64,000 nucleotides of DNA from Ryuthela nishihirai. Taxonomy: Eukaryota; Arthropoda; Arachnida; Araneae; Heptathelidae. Location of the stretch: contig JAWZYU010000017.1 of the NCBI GenBank assembly GCA_038380435.1, positions 20,893,283-20,957,282 of the forward strand. Reading direction: 5' to 3'. Below the pieces are notes generated by a model. It was not told where the DNA came from. It searched no databases and saw nothing but the letters and a program-made list of their open reading frames with translations. A program made the translations under genes and the position numbers. Positions 1-64,000 of this stretch are shown one piece after another (the stretch's first letter is position 1; the number at the start of each line of letters is the position of its first letter).

Positions 1-512
1 AAAGTGATTGAGGATTCTAAATTGCATTCTAGCATAGGTAGGAAACTGAACTTTTAACACAACATGTAGTGGGACAGGAAAAGCCTGAATCTAAATTTGG
101 AACCTGTCAATCAAATATCTGAGGCCTCAAAGGGAGCCAGGATCTGTTAAAACAGAGATAAAAACCTTTAACAACTTGAGTAGTAATTAAGCCCTCACTA
201 ACAATGAGCAGGAAATGCTAATGTCAATATGTTGTGAAAGAAACACATGTACCTGTGCTCAGGCAGGTGGACAGGCACGTGTGAAGATAGTGCTTGAAAG
301 CACGAACAATTTATATGGATATTACTAGATAATGATTTAGATAGTTAAATTTTTTTACTATTCAAAATCTGATCATTTTATATTACAGTGACCTAAAGAA
401 AAATAATACTTTATTATAACAGCACACGTTTTCTAAAAATTTTACATTTTGAAAAAAAAAACACACACACACCAGAAGAAAGCTAACTTTAAATGAACAA
501 TACAAATATTAC
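1..512 (-). other. ASL intron 13 (partial)
   Basis: I found no exon or recognisable repeat here apart from a short CA run near 463. The next ASL exon was looked for on the minus strand and was not found. Confidence 0.6.
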
Positions 513-53954
<53,442 letters not shown>

Positions 53955-54300
53955 GTTAAACATAATTTAGCATGCTGTTTGTTTCGATTGTGATCCACAA
54001 TGGAATTTACAAATTGAAGAACTAAAATATTCCGCAGTGCCTACACAATCCTTCCTGTTCGTGCATAAGTTTGATTAATCGATATAGAGCAGAGGACGAA
54101 ACATGCGCAATGTAACGTTTAGTGTATTTCATACTTTGATTTTACAGCTAGTAAGAGTGATGTGATTATTGTAGATTTTTATATATTTCATCTCATGTTT
54201 ATCTTAACTTATATCATTCTTTCTTTAGACAATGCAATGACAAAAAAGGATGGTATTTAAAAATGCAATGGCAGAAACGGGAATACTTTCAGTTTAATCA
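53955..54300. promoter_or_regulatory. Candidate bidirectional promoter
   Basis: The segment between the ASL start and the possible plus-strand first exon is free of recognisable repeats and has CpG-containing words uncommon nearby. CATGCGCAATG at 54102-54112 resembles an NRF-1 half site, a common feature of metabolic and divergent promoters. No TATA box is obvious. Transcription starts cannot be located from sequence. Confidence 0.35.
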
Positions 54301-54311
54301 TAAACACTATT

Positions 54312-54341
54312 TTTAGGCTCTGCAGTTCAGATGTACAGAAG
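54312..54341 (+). other. Possible untranslated exon of the divergent gene
   Basis: A TTTTTAG precedes GCTCTGCAGTTCAG, and CAGAAG|GTATGT is a good donor at 54341. It lies about 390 bp from the ASL start and could be the 5' untranslated exon spliced to 62284, either as an internal exon or as the end of a first exon starting further left. This is inferred from splice-site quality only. Confidence 0.25.
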
Positions 54342-55121
54342 GTATGTATAAAGTCAACCTTAGATGTTTTGCTTTTAATTAGTATAAAAGTAATAAGAAC
54401 TTAAAGCTTATAAATTCACATTGTTTCAATACATAGTCTAATAGAACAGCTAACATTCAAAACTGTTGTCTTATGATCTAAACGCATAATTATAATTTAA
54501 TGAACACTCAAAAAGGTTTTAAATAGTTGCGTAATGGTGTCTTAATACGGGAGAAATTATTACAGTGAATTGTTTAAATTGTTTTAATCTTTTGCTTTGA
54601 TGACATACTGAAAAGCTTTTTTGCTGCGCTAAAGTATTTCTGCGAATTTTGCTCTCCTGTTAAGCCTATCATTTTGGAAACATTTAATTCCTTTGGTTTT
54701 GATCATGGCAATTTTTTATGTCTTGGTCTCATTACTGTTCTAAGTCTAATAATAAATCTGTTCACTGAGTTTCAGTTTGACTAATGTATAGTTGATTTAA
54801 ATCTTAATACCTTTTAATTTTGTTACAATGTTTTATATTGTTTTGCTTCATAGAAGGGATCCAGAATAATAAATTTTCTGTGACAGTGTAAAAATTGCTT
54901 TTTACTGCTGTTAGGTATAAGAAAAGATCAAATTTCGCAGATTTTCATATTCTTTTCAGCAACATACAAATGTCATCATGCATTTTTCAGAAATTTTTAT
55001 GAAGATTTGCAAGTCAAAGTTTGACTTGTCTGTGCATAGTTAGAAAATAAATTTTTGAGAACAAGCCCCCCCCCCCATCCATAATTTTTTTTCCTCAGCC
55101 TTTCAGTATTAATCAGCTTTT

Positions 55122-55302
55122 TTGTCACAAGTAGTACTTGGCTACTGATCTAAGGATTCGAATACCGGGTAAGGCATGGATGTTTATGTTGTTTTTCTGC
55201 TGAGGTCCTGCCATCCTCTCAGACCTTCTACTGTGGCATATAAACTGACAATCTCCTGTCAGACTTCTGTGGCAAGCAGCTGCTTGAGGGGGTATTTATT
55301 TT
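55122..55302 (+). repeat. SINE family B, 5'-shortened head
   Basis: CTTGGCTACTGATCTAAGG, then GGTAAGGCATGGATG and the tail GGCAAGCAGCTGCTTGAGG show family B with a degraded head and B box. Confidence 0.85.
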
Positions 55303-56247
55303 ATTATTTATTGTTTTAAGGAGGCTCTTCTTTTTCATACATTTGGAAATTTAAACTGAAAACTCCCCATACTAATAAGTATGTTCCACTTCAGTAATTA
55401 CGTAATAGCCATCTACTTGTTTTTGCATAACAAAATAAAATAAAAAAATATTCAGCAAGGATGTTTTTTTTAAAATTCCTGTTAGATTTCTCTCTTCCTC
55501 CCTTTTGGTGGCTTATAAATGAATGATGTATTCATTACAGGAAATTTTCAGAACAATACATAATAGATGTCTGAATTATTTAAAAAGCCATAAAAGAAGA
55601 AGACATCACAGAGGAATGAATCACTAGATCCCATCCCCACCTACAACTGAGACACTGGAATCACCTTTCACAATGTGGAAAGAAGTTCACAATGTCATCG
55701 CATAGTGTCACTTCACTGAAGACAAAGCGCTGTCCTTGCTCTGAAAAGCTTCTGAGTTTGCTCCTAAAAACTTTTAATATGCAAATAGTTTGAAGGTTAA
55801 ACTTGAAAATTTCATTGATCAATGACAGAGAACTTTATTTTACTAATTAAAAACATTCTAAATTGATAAAACTGCAAAGAATTATCAAAAATCAACAAAT
55901 TCAGAAAATTAAAAGTTGAACTAAAGTGATCCATGTCAACAGAGAGATCCATTCTGCATGCTATCAAAGAAAAATGCATAAAAATGAAATCTTATGTGGT
56001 TAAAAACATATCAACAAGAATTCAGCTATCCAAATGAAACTTACTGAAAGTTTAATGGTCATCAATCCTGAACATATGTCATATCTCAAACCCAAAAAAG
56101 TGTCAAGAAATAAAAAAAGCAAAAAAAGTAAATTCACACAATATTCTTTCAAAGAATTAATTTTCCATGTTATTTGAAAAGTTCCAAAATATAAGATCCT
56201 CTCTGTATACATCAATAAAAATAGAAAATAGTCTAAAGTGAGACCAA

Positions 56248-56860
56248 CATAGATGGAACTAGTTGCAAATCAACAAAATATACAGGAATGCTTATATGTT
56301 GCATTGCTGAAGAAAATGGTTAGTCTGTGATGGTGTATAGTGGCTATCACACCTGGCATATTACTGGGAGACGTGGATTTGAATCCCACATGGGGCAAAA
56401 CCAATTTTTTTTTTCCAGCCAATTATTTTAACTGTTTCTTGTCTAAATGATTTTCCTGTGCTACTTTATTACTGGATTATTTATATTAATGCTGTGAGCA
56501 TGACAAATATTACTTCTATCATCTGGAGCAACTTGGTTGTCCAGTTCCTGACATAGATGGCACCAGTGGCAAATCAATAAGAATCAATTAAAAATTTGTT
56601 GATAAAAATAATCAACAAAATATACAGGAATGCTTATATGTCACATTGCTGACAAACATGTTTAGAGTCTGATGATGTAGTGTTTATCATACCTGGTATG
56701 TTTCTGGGAGACAATTCAAATCCCACTCAGGGGAAAAAAAACAAGTTTTTTCTGTTAATTATTTCAAGTGTTTCTTGTCTACAGGACACTTTACTTTGAT
56801 ACTTTATTACTGATCATTTTTAATTTGTACATTACATATGGCAAGAATATCGAATTGTTA
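56248..56860 (+). repeat. SINE family D, two tandem copies
   Basis: CAACAAAATATACAGGAATG is followed by a tRNA-like head (TGGTGTATAGTGGCTATCAC, B box GGATTTGAATCCC), and about 341 bp later the same order recurs with GTGTTTATCATACC and CAAATCCCACTCAGGGG. The head resembles a valine-type tRNA start, but the anticodon loop is decayed. Confidence 0.8.
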
Positions 56861-57183
56861 GATATTATACTAGTAAATGGTTTGATATAAAGATTATTAT
56901 TTGTGTTTTGATTGACTTTTGAGATAAATTTTTATGACTGACAGCTTTTGCTGTTAAATGTTCTAGCTTCCATAACTAAATACTGAATGCATATTGCTAA
57001 AATTCAAGATTTAGATTTGAATTAGATCTTTAATTTACTTTCAGTCTCATTTCCTTAAAATGTATTTTTCAAGATATTAAGTTTCTAATCTGGGTTTCCA
57101 TTAACTTAACATATAAATTCTCTAATGATTTGGTGAAGTTTTATGTATACTATATATATATATCTCACATATACTGAACAACT

Positions 57184-57483
57184 AGAAGTGGGGTGGCTCT
57201 GTCAGTAATGTACCAGGCTTGTAATCTGCAGTTCCAGGTTCAAGTCCCAGCCTTGCCCAACAGCTGTTCCAGTGGGTCTCCTCCCCCAACCTTCTCTGAG
57301 CCTTTGGGGTCCATGTGACCTGGCCATTTAGCCCATGGTGTGCAAAAAAAGTCGCTCAGAGGTAAAACAACCCAACCCCTTCACCAAACCTTTTCTGAGC
57401 CCTCAGGATTCTTGTGTCCTTGTGATGTGGCCAATTTTGTTAAAAAAAAGTGCTGCTTAGAGGGAAAATAACTCAAACCAAAT
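57184..57483 (+). repeat. SINE family A with two tail units
   Basis: The head GGGTGGCTCTGTCAGTAATG and B box GGTTCAAGTCCC are present; most of the body is deleted. The tail occurs twice (ending near 57378 and 57478, the second more diverged). CTGAACAA flanks it at 57174 and 57484 as a target duplication. Confidence 0.88.
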
Positions 57484-57964
57484 CTGAACAATTAAAAATT
57501 TTTTGCTGGCAATTATAGTGTATCATCATATTATGACAATTCTCACAAAAGCTGACTTTTAGGATATATATAATTTTTGCAGCATTCTAAACATATATTT
57601 AAAATAAAAAGAAGAGATATGTATTGTTAATTCTTAATTGCTTGTCAAATTTTGTAATGCAGCTGCTCTAATGGGTCAAAATGACTTCATATTTTGCTTT
57701 CACAGATGATCTGCATGATGCATTGCATAGTTCTTACAATTATTAGGACAATAAGACCAATATTGATTCAAGTTTTTAAATTTTTGTAATTTTTATTGTA
57801 CAGCAACATCTAGTGTGACAATTTTGCAAGCAGTTGCATTGGTGAAGGGTCTAAATGACTACCACCATATTAGTTAAGTGTAAACTGCTCTTTAGATGGG
57901 CGACTGCTCTTGAGGAGTTAGCACAAATGTGAATTATATAAGTGTTAGTACAACTATGATCAAG

Positions 57965-58255
57965 GGATAATAGTTCAGAACAAACTTGTGAGCTTAAATC
58001 AGGTGATTGCTTCAATACAGAATAACATTAACAAACAAATCAGCAGTACTGTTTAGTGCTTCTAAAATATGGCAATCAGATGGCTTTATCGAATTGTTTA
58101 TATTGTACTTTAATAAAATATGCATCAAATGAAAAAGAAAATATCATTTTTGAAACTTGAACTGTGTATTTTTAAAAGATACGTGCTAAAAAAAATTTAA
58201 AACAGCAATTTAAAAAAAGTCTATAGATGTCCTTGACCTGGGAAGAGTTAAAGGC
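57965..58255 (+). mobile_element. piggyBac-like MITE fragment
   Basis: It matches 23155-23497 (AAACTTGTGAGCTTAAATCA, TTAGTGCTTCTAAAA.ATGGC) and ends at a decayed GGGAAGAGTTAA in place of GGAAGGGTTAA. Confidence 0.75.
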
Positions 58256-60091
58256 ATTCAGTGCTGTAAGAAGCCCAAGGTGTCCTATCTGATAAGTGAT
58301 ACCATTTTCAAGCCAAGCGATAGTTAGCAGACACAGTTGGGATATGAATGTATTCATTTAAGATCAGCTAAGCTTATTATTGGCATAAGGGGAACATTTC
58401 TCTTGTGACAAGTTCATCTCAGGATTACCAGTCAAGGGGTTAAACAGCAATTAATGTTATGAATTTTGTTGTGTTTCAAAAAAAGTCATTTTTAAAGAAT
58501 GGTGACCACATAAAATGCTTTATTAAGTTAAGCCAATTCTGTTGTTCATTTTGATAAATTTCTGGAAGCATGTGAGGTTCAAAATTTATTATGTGCTTTC
58601 TGCCCCAGAAATCTTTTGTATCCTGGACCTTGCTAAGAGAGCCTGTGTGTGTTGTTGATGTGAGACTGATCATATTGAAGAATGTATCTTAGGCCAATAT
58701 CCTCAGATGCTGAATGTCAATTATTCTGTAATTTCTGTACAATGGAAATATTTTCATTGTTCAAAATATTATCTGTGATAAAAGTTTTGCAAAATCCAAA
58801 TATGTGTGGTATAAAGTAGTATAGCCAAAGCAGATGGGAAGAGGGGTTAGTCCTCCATTCCAAAAATTCTAACTAATCCTTGCTACATCACTGCTCTGAA
58901 GTAACAACTAACTGGGATTTATAATATATGTGTGTCAATTGGTACATACAGTAAAATTTTGTTCACTAGAATTTGAAGGGCTCCTGCCTTTTATTTATTT
59001 CATAGCATTGGAGTCAGTGTAAAATTATATTTAGTTTATTCTATAACAGTAAACTTTAAAAAAACACTAAGATTAAAAGATATGGTAACCAAATAAAATA
59101 TTTTTATTTTTATCCATAAATACACAAAAATATTTTCAACTATTTTACAAGTAGACCTGTTTAATAATAATGTAATTTTCTTTGGATTGAGAGGTAGAAT
59201 GAAGTTGATTTTGTGATTTATTACTGCAATTTCTTTTCAGTAAAGTAAATCTATAGTCAAAAATTTGTTAATTGGCCTATTAATATTCCTGCCATAGATT
59301 TTTTTTTAAATAGGGATAAAAAGGAATACTTGAACTCAAATTTCTCAAGCAGCACTTGTTCCATAGGTATGACAGAAGCCTGTTAACACACTGCCCTTCC
59401 AAAATATTAATTTCCATGTTATGTCAATGAGTATCTAACTTCAAAGCTCTATAACTTTTAAAAATGCATTTAATGGAGAAATGTGACTGAAGACAAGGAT
59501 CATAATCAGATTTATTTAAATCTTTATTTTTAACAGTATTCATTCAATATGTGAAGAGTTATGGAAGCTGCAATATTTAACAATAAATTATCATGTTTTA
59601 TGAAAATCATTCATAATTATTTACTATTGAAATCATTACACAAACTTCTAAAATATTTATTAAATGGTTTTAAGTAATACTTATTATTGAATTTTAATTT
59701 ATTTCTGAGGTAAATTTTTATGTTACTATTGTGAAATATTCTAGTTTTTATAGCTCTTTAAATACAGAATGAATAAATGAAAATTGAGATTTAAATAGAT
59801 TTGATTATGATCTTTAATTTTTCCCTCAGTCACATTTTTCAATTGAATGCATATTTTAGAAGTTATATAGCTTTGAAATTAGATTCCCATTGACATAGCA
59901 TGGAAATTCTGTAATATTTTGGTGGGGCAGTGTAGAGATCTGTGAAGTTTGCAAAACCTCAACAAAGAAAACATATATTAGAAAGAAAATATACACGCTC
60001 TTTTGCAGACTTTGATTCCAAATCATCTAGATACAAATGCACTATCACTTGGCTACTGCCATAATTTATAATTTTCTTATGAAGTCTAAAT

Positions 60092-60150
60092 ATAATCATC
60101 TACATCTTACTGATGGATATCTTATCCATCAGTAAGATGTAGATGATTAT
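60092..60150. repeat. Perfect 28-bp hairpin with a 3-base loop
   Basis: ATAATCATCTACATCTTACT at 60092 begins a 28-base arm exactly complementary to 60123-60150; the loop is TCT. Confidence 0.88.
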
Positions 60151-62304
60151 TTTTTACTGAGGTTTTCACTATTTAATATTTTTTTGAAGTATTCATTGTT
60201 ATATACATTTTTCTTACTTGAGTACAGGAATAATACTCATAGGAAATATTATGGTATGACAAACATTTTTTATAGATATTTTATCCTACTTTATACATCT
60301 CCTCTGAATATTTGGGTATTGACCAACGATTCGGGTACATTGCAAAGAAACAAAATATCATTTATGCTATTTTAATTTTATACATTCCTTCTGTAGTCGA
60401 GGTTAAGCTTAAAGCATGTTATGTAATCTAATAAAATTATTTTATCAAACACATGATATAATCACTTCAATTATGTTGAAGTTTGTACTTAGATTTTTGT
60501 TGATTAATATTCATTTAAAGTATTTTTTAACCCTCAGATTCATGATCTAAACTAAACATTTCATACATATATGATGGATCTCACAGACTCACACTGAATT
60601 ACTGTTATTTACATTGAGTTACTTGTACATCATGTGATTTTTTTCTTTTTTTATCTCTTTATAATTTTAGTGTTAAATAATTAAGATTACATATTAAATA
60701 TGTTTCATTATGCAATGCTGTGTTTTGTTATCCTGTTTTTTAGTTACAGGGCATTCTTTACACATTAATGAATTGTATGTTCTTTGCAAGGGTTTTAATG
60801 GCATTTAGTACACATCACACTACTTGTTTTAGTTTCTTGTTGATGGACAAATGAAACAACTTTATTTAAATAAAGTTAAATACACAGTGATACAGTATAA
60901 AAAATTAATTTAATCACAATCTACACTGTTTAAAAAAAGGGGTTATTCATAAGCTCTTATTGCTTTATAGCTTGTTCTTAATATACATTGTTATGAACTA
61001 CAACATGTACTAGTACTAGCTAATTATCATTAACACATATGGTCTTCTATAAGGGAAGTTCTAACTGTTATTCCTTTCTATTATTTCGAGTATTTCATAA
61101 GTTCATATATACTCACTTAAGTTGCACTGGCTTGCTGTACTTGCATGCTTTAATATCCTGTGCAGTAGGTGTCTTGTAGACTTGGCTGGTACACTCATCA
61201 CTTTTGTGGAGAAACACAATCCCATTAGTTTACAATACACTTGGTAAGAATGTAGAATTGGTAGAATGAAGCTTTGATGCATGAGGGACCAATACACTTT
61301 ATTTTTGTACAGGTCTAGCAGGAAACCATAATGTTTTTATATCTTGAATTTTGCCACTGAAACCTAAAACTCCTGGAGAAAAAGGTTTTGTGGCTGACAT
61401 TAAATGAGAAGCATAAAAATTTCAGTGTTTTCCCCATTTTCTGTTTTTATTTTTAAGTATAATTGAATTATTGTTAATAATGTCAAGTTGTGAAGTAATG
61501 AAAATCACATCTAAACATTACTTAATTGGGCTAGAGGTTCTAGCAGGCACATCCTTGTGTTTAGTTCTAACTGAAGCAATGGTCAGAGAACCTGATTTCT
61601 CTCTCACTTTTGCATTGTCCTTGTATGAGAAAGTGTACATAATATAGGTATGTTCTCTGTGTAGTATATATATATGTAAAACAGAGTAGGCAAAAGTCTA
61701 TAGTTGGCAGTGAAGGAAACAAAGCAGAAAAGAAGCAGCCTTTAATCCAGATGTGCATAATTAGTTTGGTTGATGATGAAGAACAGAAAACAGTGATGAA
61801 GCTTTGATGGGTGAGGGATCACGACAAAGATTAAGTTGAGAAAACTTATTCGAAGTGTGTGCCTTCACACAGACAATTCATACAGTTTATCATAGTAATA
61901 AAGCAGGCAGTAGGTACCTCAGCAGTTGAAAATCAGTTGATACAAACATAAAGCTTAGTCCATAGTAGAAGTGAACAATTTTTAAGGCCTTTATGATGTC
62001 TTCATTACAGTATGTGATGTGATAGTTGTCAGACTGTTTATTGAATAGAAATAACATGAATAATAAGAGGCAATTTACACAGTGTAAGAATGAAAACAAG
62101 ATATTGAAAGCTATGATCATCAAGCTAGCATTGCCTACCTGAAATGAAGCATGTTAATACAATCAACATTATTAAAACAAGTGACCCATTTAGAAATAAT
62201 ATTATAAATAATATTTATTTTATTTTTTACTTGTTTGCCTTATGGTTTTTTATGTATTTGTAATTTTGATTTTCTTTTTGTAGTGGTAAGCCCTTTTCAT
62301 CAAG

Positions 62305-62431
62305 ATGAATCAGAAGTCTAATTTAAAAATTCCCCAAAAAATAAGGGTACCCACTTCTAGAAAAGATAATCCTGGTTTATCTCGTTCGTCTTCTGCTTCA
62401 ACTCTCACCAGTGTTACAGAAGTCAGATCAG
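62305..62431 (+). CDS. N-terminal coding exon of an unidentified gene
   Basis: The exon runs from a polypyrimidine-TGTAG acceptor (first exon base 62284) through 21 untranslated bases and an ATG at 62305 to a CAG|GTATGA donor after 62431. It encodes 42 residues plus one base: a basic start, MNQKSNLKIPQKIRVPTSRK, then a Ser/Thr-rich stretch (LSRSSSASTLTS). This composition is typical of disordered tails of cytoskeletal or nuclear proteins, but I do not recognise the family. Coding status rests on both splice sites, the start codon and non-repetitive sequence. Later exons would lie beyond the right edge. Confidence 0.6.
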
Positions 62432-62689
62432 GTATGATTGTTATCAACAGTTTTATTTGGTATATAATCAGCTTGAATGATACCTTAATTGAAAAATGGA
62501 AACAACAATTTATTTTTCATATGTTAAAGCTAACAATATTTTAGTATTATTCTGCTATTAAGGTGTTAATCTAAATGAAATTCAACATTTCGTCTTGTAA
62601 TTATGAAAGCACTGACCTTAGTTTGTAGTCATCTGAAAGTCTTCAAGAAATATTATTTAGCTAAAAAAAATTGAGTTTTACTGTGCATA

Positions 62690-62752
62690 GGATGCAAATC
62701 CACATCTCCTGAATATGTACCAGGTGTTCTAACTACTAAACTATCATGGCTA
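62690..62752 (-). repeat. SINE family D head fragment
   Basis: The minus strand reads TAGTTTAGTAGTTAGAACAC and GTGGATTTGCATCC, the A and B box regions of the 56248 family, with the anticodon region ACATATTC between them. Confidence 0.65.
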
Positions 62753-62989
62753 GCTCATTTTCCAGCAATTATTACTATAAATATTCCTTTTTTCGTTGCT
62801 CATTGTGCCATTCATGATTAGGAATGGGCGACCTAATTGTCACAAATGATATAGAATACATTGGAGCTCAAAAGTTGAGCAGCAAACACACAAATTGAAA
62901 ACAAGTTCTTTGTTGGATTTCAAAGAAACATATAAGTGAAGTCCATGATCATATATCCCACTAATACCTGAAAAACAAATGAAACCTCA

Positions 62990-63545
62990 AAATGGCATGT
63001 AAAAGTTCAATGGTGTGTGATCACCTCTGACAGCAGTACTGGCTGCACAACAATTCATCATACTGCAAATCAAGATGCCAATGAGTGTTTGAGGGAGTAA
63101 TTGCCATTCATGCATGAGTGCAGATTGGAGCACCTAGAGCGTCCTGGGAGGTGGATTGTGGGTGGTGATCGTTGTCCTAAAGCATCCAAAACATGTTCTA
63201 TTGAATTTAGGTGATTGGGAACACTAGTCCATATGGCTTATGGTTTCATTCTCAAGGTATTGGTGACCAAGTGAGCTATATGAAGATGAGCATTATCATC
63301 TATTAACATGGAATCAGGATCCATTGCTGTGAGAAATGGAAAAGCATAAGGCTCAAGGATTTCATTGTGATACCTTACAGCTGTTACTCCCCTCTTGGGG
63401 AGACAAGAAGGTCTCTGCAGCCATTGAGAGTGATGCCTGACAATACTAGTTCACCACCAGCTCCAAAACTGTTTCTTTCCCAGATGTTGATGGGATGATA
63501 TCTGGTTCTAGGCTGTTTCCAGACTAATAGTCATCAGGAATTGGT
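62990..63545 (-). pseudogene. Tc1-like transposase remnant
   Basis: On the minus strand the C-terminal half is legible across frameshifts: VRYHNEILEPYAFPFLTAMD, then IDDNAHLHIAHLVTN (the second catalytic Asp is kept) and LNSIEHVLDALGQRS (third region). The N-terminal half is missing. Confidence 0.85.
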
Positions 63546-63552
63546 TCACAAA

Positions 63553-64000
63553 CTATGAGAGGCATTCAAAAAGTTCTTGACATCCATCTGCAGAAAAACC
63601 ATTGAACTTACCCCAGCAAAACTTTTACTGTTCTTCAAAGTACTCCCTTCCAACATCTATGCAAAGTTGCAGACTTCTACACCAATTCTGAATTGCTTGA
63701 TGGTACTCCTGTTGGGGAATACTCTGCAACATTTTGCAAGGTCTTGCACCGTTGAAAAAATCTTCACAGCAAATTCCTTTTTAATTTTTGGAAGAAACCA
63801 TAAAACGCATGATGCAAGATTGGGTGAATATGCAGGATGGGGTAGCTATTTGATTTTTTCCTGCTCCAGATACGCTCTGTAACTTGCAGGTTTTATGAGC
63901 ACTGGCATTGTCATGAAGAGGAGAACCCTTGACATGTCTGTTGTTGGATGTTGCTCCTTCATCTCCTCAACCATTTTGGGTAAAACAATGTTGGTGTAGT
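63553..64000 (-). pseudogene. mariner-like element remnant, runs off the window
   Basis: GAGAGGCATTCAAAAAGTTC looks like a terminal repeat. The minus strand then reads as a decayed mariner-type C-terminus (FEECQ...WGKFNGFSADGCQ-like), including a region equivalent to HPPYSPDLAPSD near 63815. It is adjacent to the Tc1-like remnant in the same orientation. Confidence 0.65.

Larger units (their letters stand above)
54342..62283 (+). other. Interval between the possible 5' exon and the 62284 exon
   Basis: It holds SINE family B (55122-55302), a duplicated family D SINE (56248-56860), SINE family A (57184-57483), a MITE fragment (57965-58255) and a perfect hairpin (60092-60150). I see no gene in 58450-60090 or 60150-62280, both AT-rich. 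Confidence 0.6.
62432..64000 (+). other. Intron after the 62305 exon (partial)
   Basis: It holds a SINE family D head fragment, a Tc1-like remnant and a mariner-like remnant. I see nothing in 62450-62685 or 62760-62990. Confidence 0.5.

Overview
This window looks like nuclear DNA from an AT-rich, transposon-rich animal, most likely an arthropod. The support is indirect: a single spliced metazoan gene with large introns, GT-AG splice sites, several tRNA-derived SINE families, and a mix of Tc1/mariner, pogo/Tigger, hAT-like, piggyBac-like and non-LTR elements. A chelicerate is my best guess, but the sequence does not prove it. No bacterial operons, rRNA, CRISPR array or intact tRNA gene is present.

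The backbone is one minus-strand gene for argininosuccinate lyase (ASL), which I rebuilt from 13 exons between 53954 and 513. Every junction has GT and AG, the phases join without conflict, and the 999 coding bases give 333 residues with the family motifs in order: [20 protein letters not shown] and [10 protein letters not shown]. The last third of the protein lies beyond the left edge of the window. Three normally conserved positions differ (V238, A297, F328).

The other supported host gene is on the plus strand and divergent from ASL. A coding exon with a start codon at 62305 encodes a basic, serine-rich N-terminus that I do not recognise. A possible untranslated first exon lies near 54341, so 53955-54300 may be a shared bidirectional promoter.

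Most of the rest is intron filled with mobile DNA. From left to right: an LTR-like remnant and a hAT-like MITE (1.7-2.9 kb); a head-to-head and tandem SINE cluster (3.0-3.8 kb); a dead pogo/Tigger transposon with clear ends (8672-10692); a rearranged LINE fragment and a SINE with target-site duplication (13.1-14.3 kb); two nearly identical LINE copies (21 and 29-32 kb); a piggyBac-like MITE holding a perfect small MITE (22.6-23.5 kb); a 1.6 kb hAT-like element (25.8-27.3 kb); a Tigger-type MITE and a dead mariner (32.4-34.2 kb); two dead Tc1-like transposons side by side (38.6-41.6 kb); more SINEs and TTAA MITEs (42-46 kb); a large foldback (47.7-48.95 kb); a 2.1 kb G/T-rich block with a minisatellite (49.7-51.8 kb); and, past ASL exon 1, SINEs, repeats and two transposase remnants up to the right edge. 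All transposon genes seen are broken.
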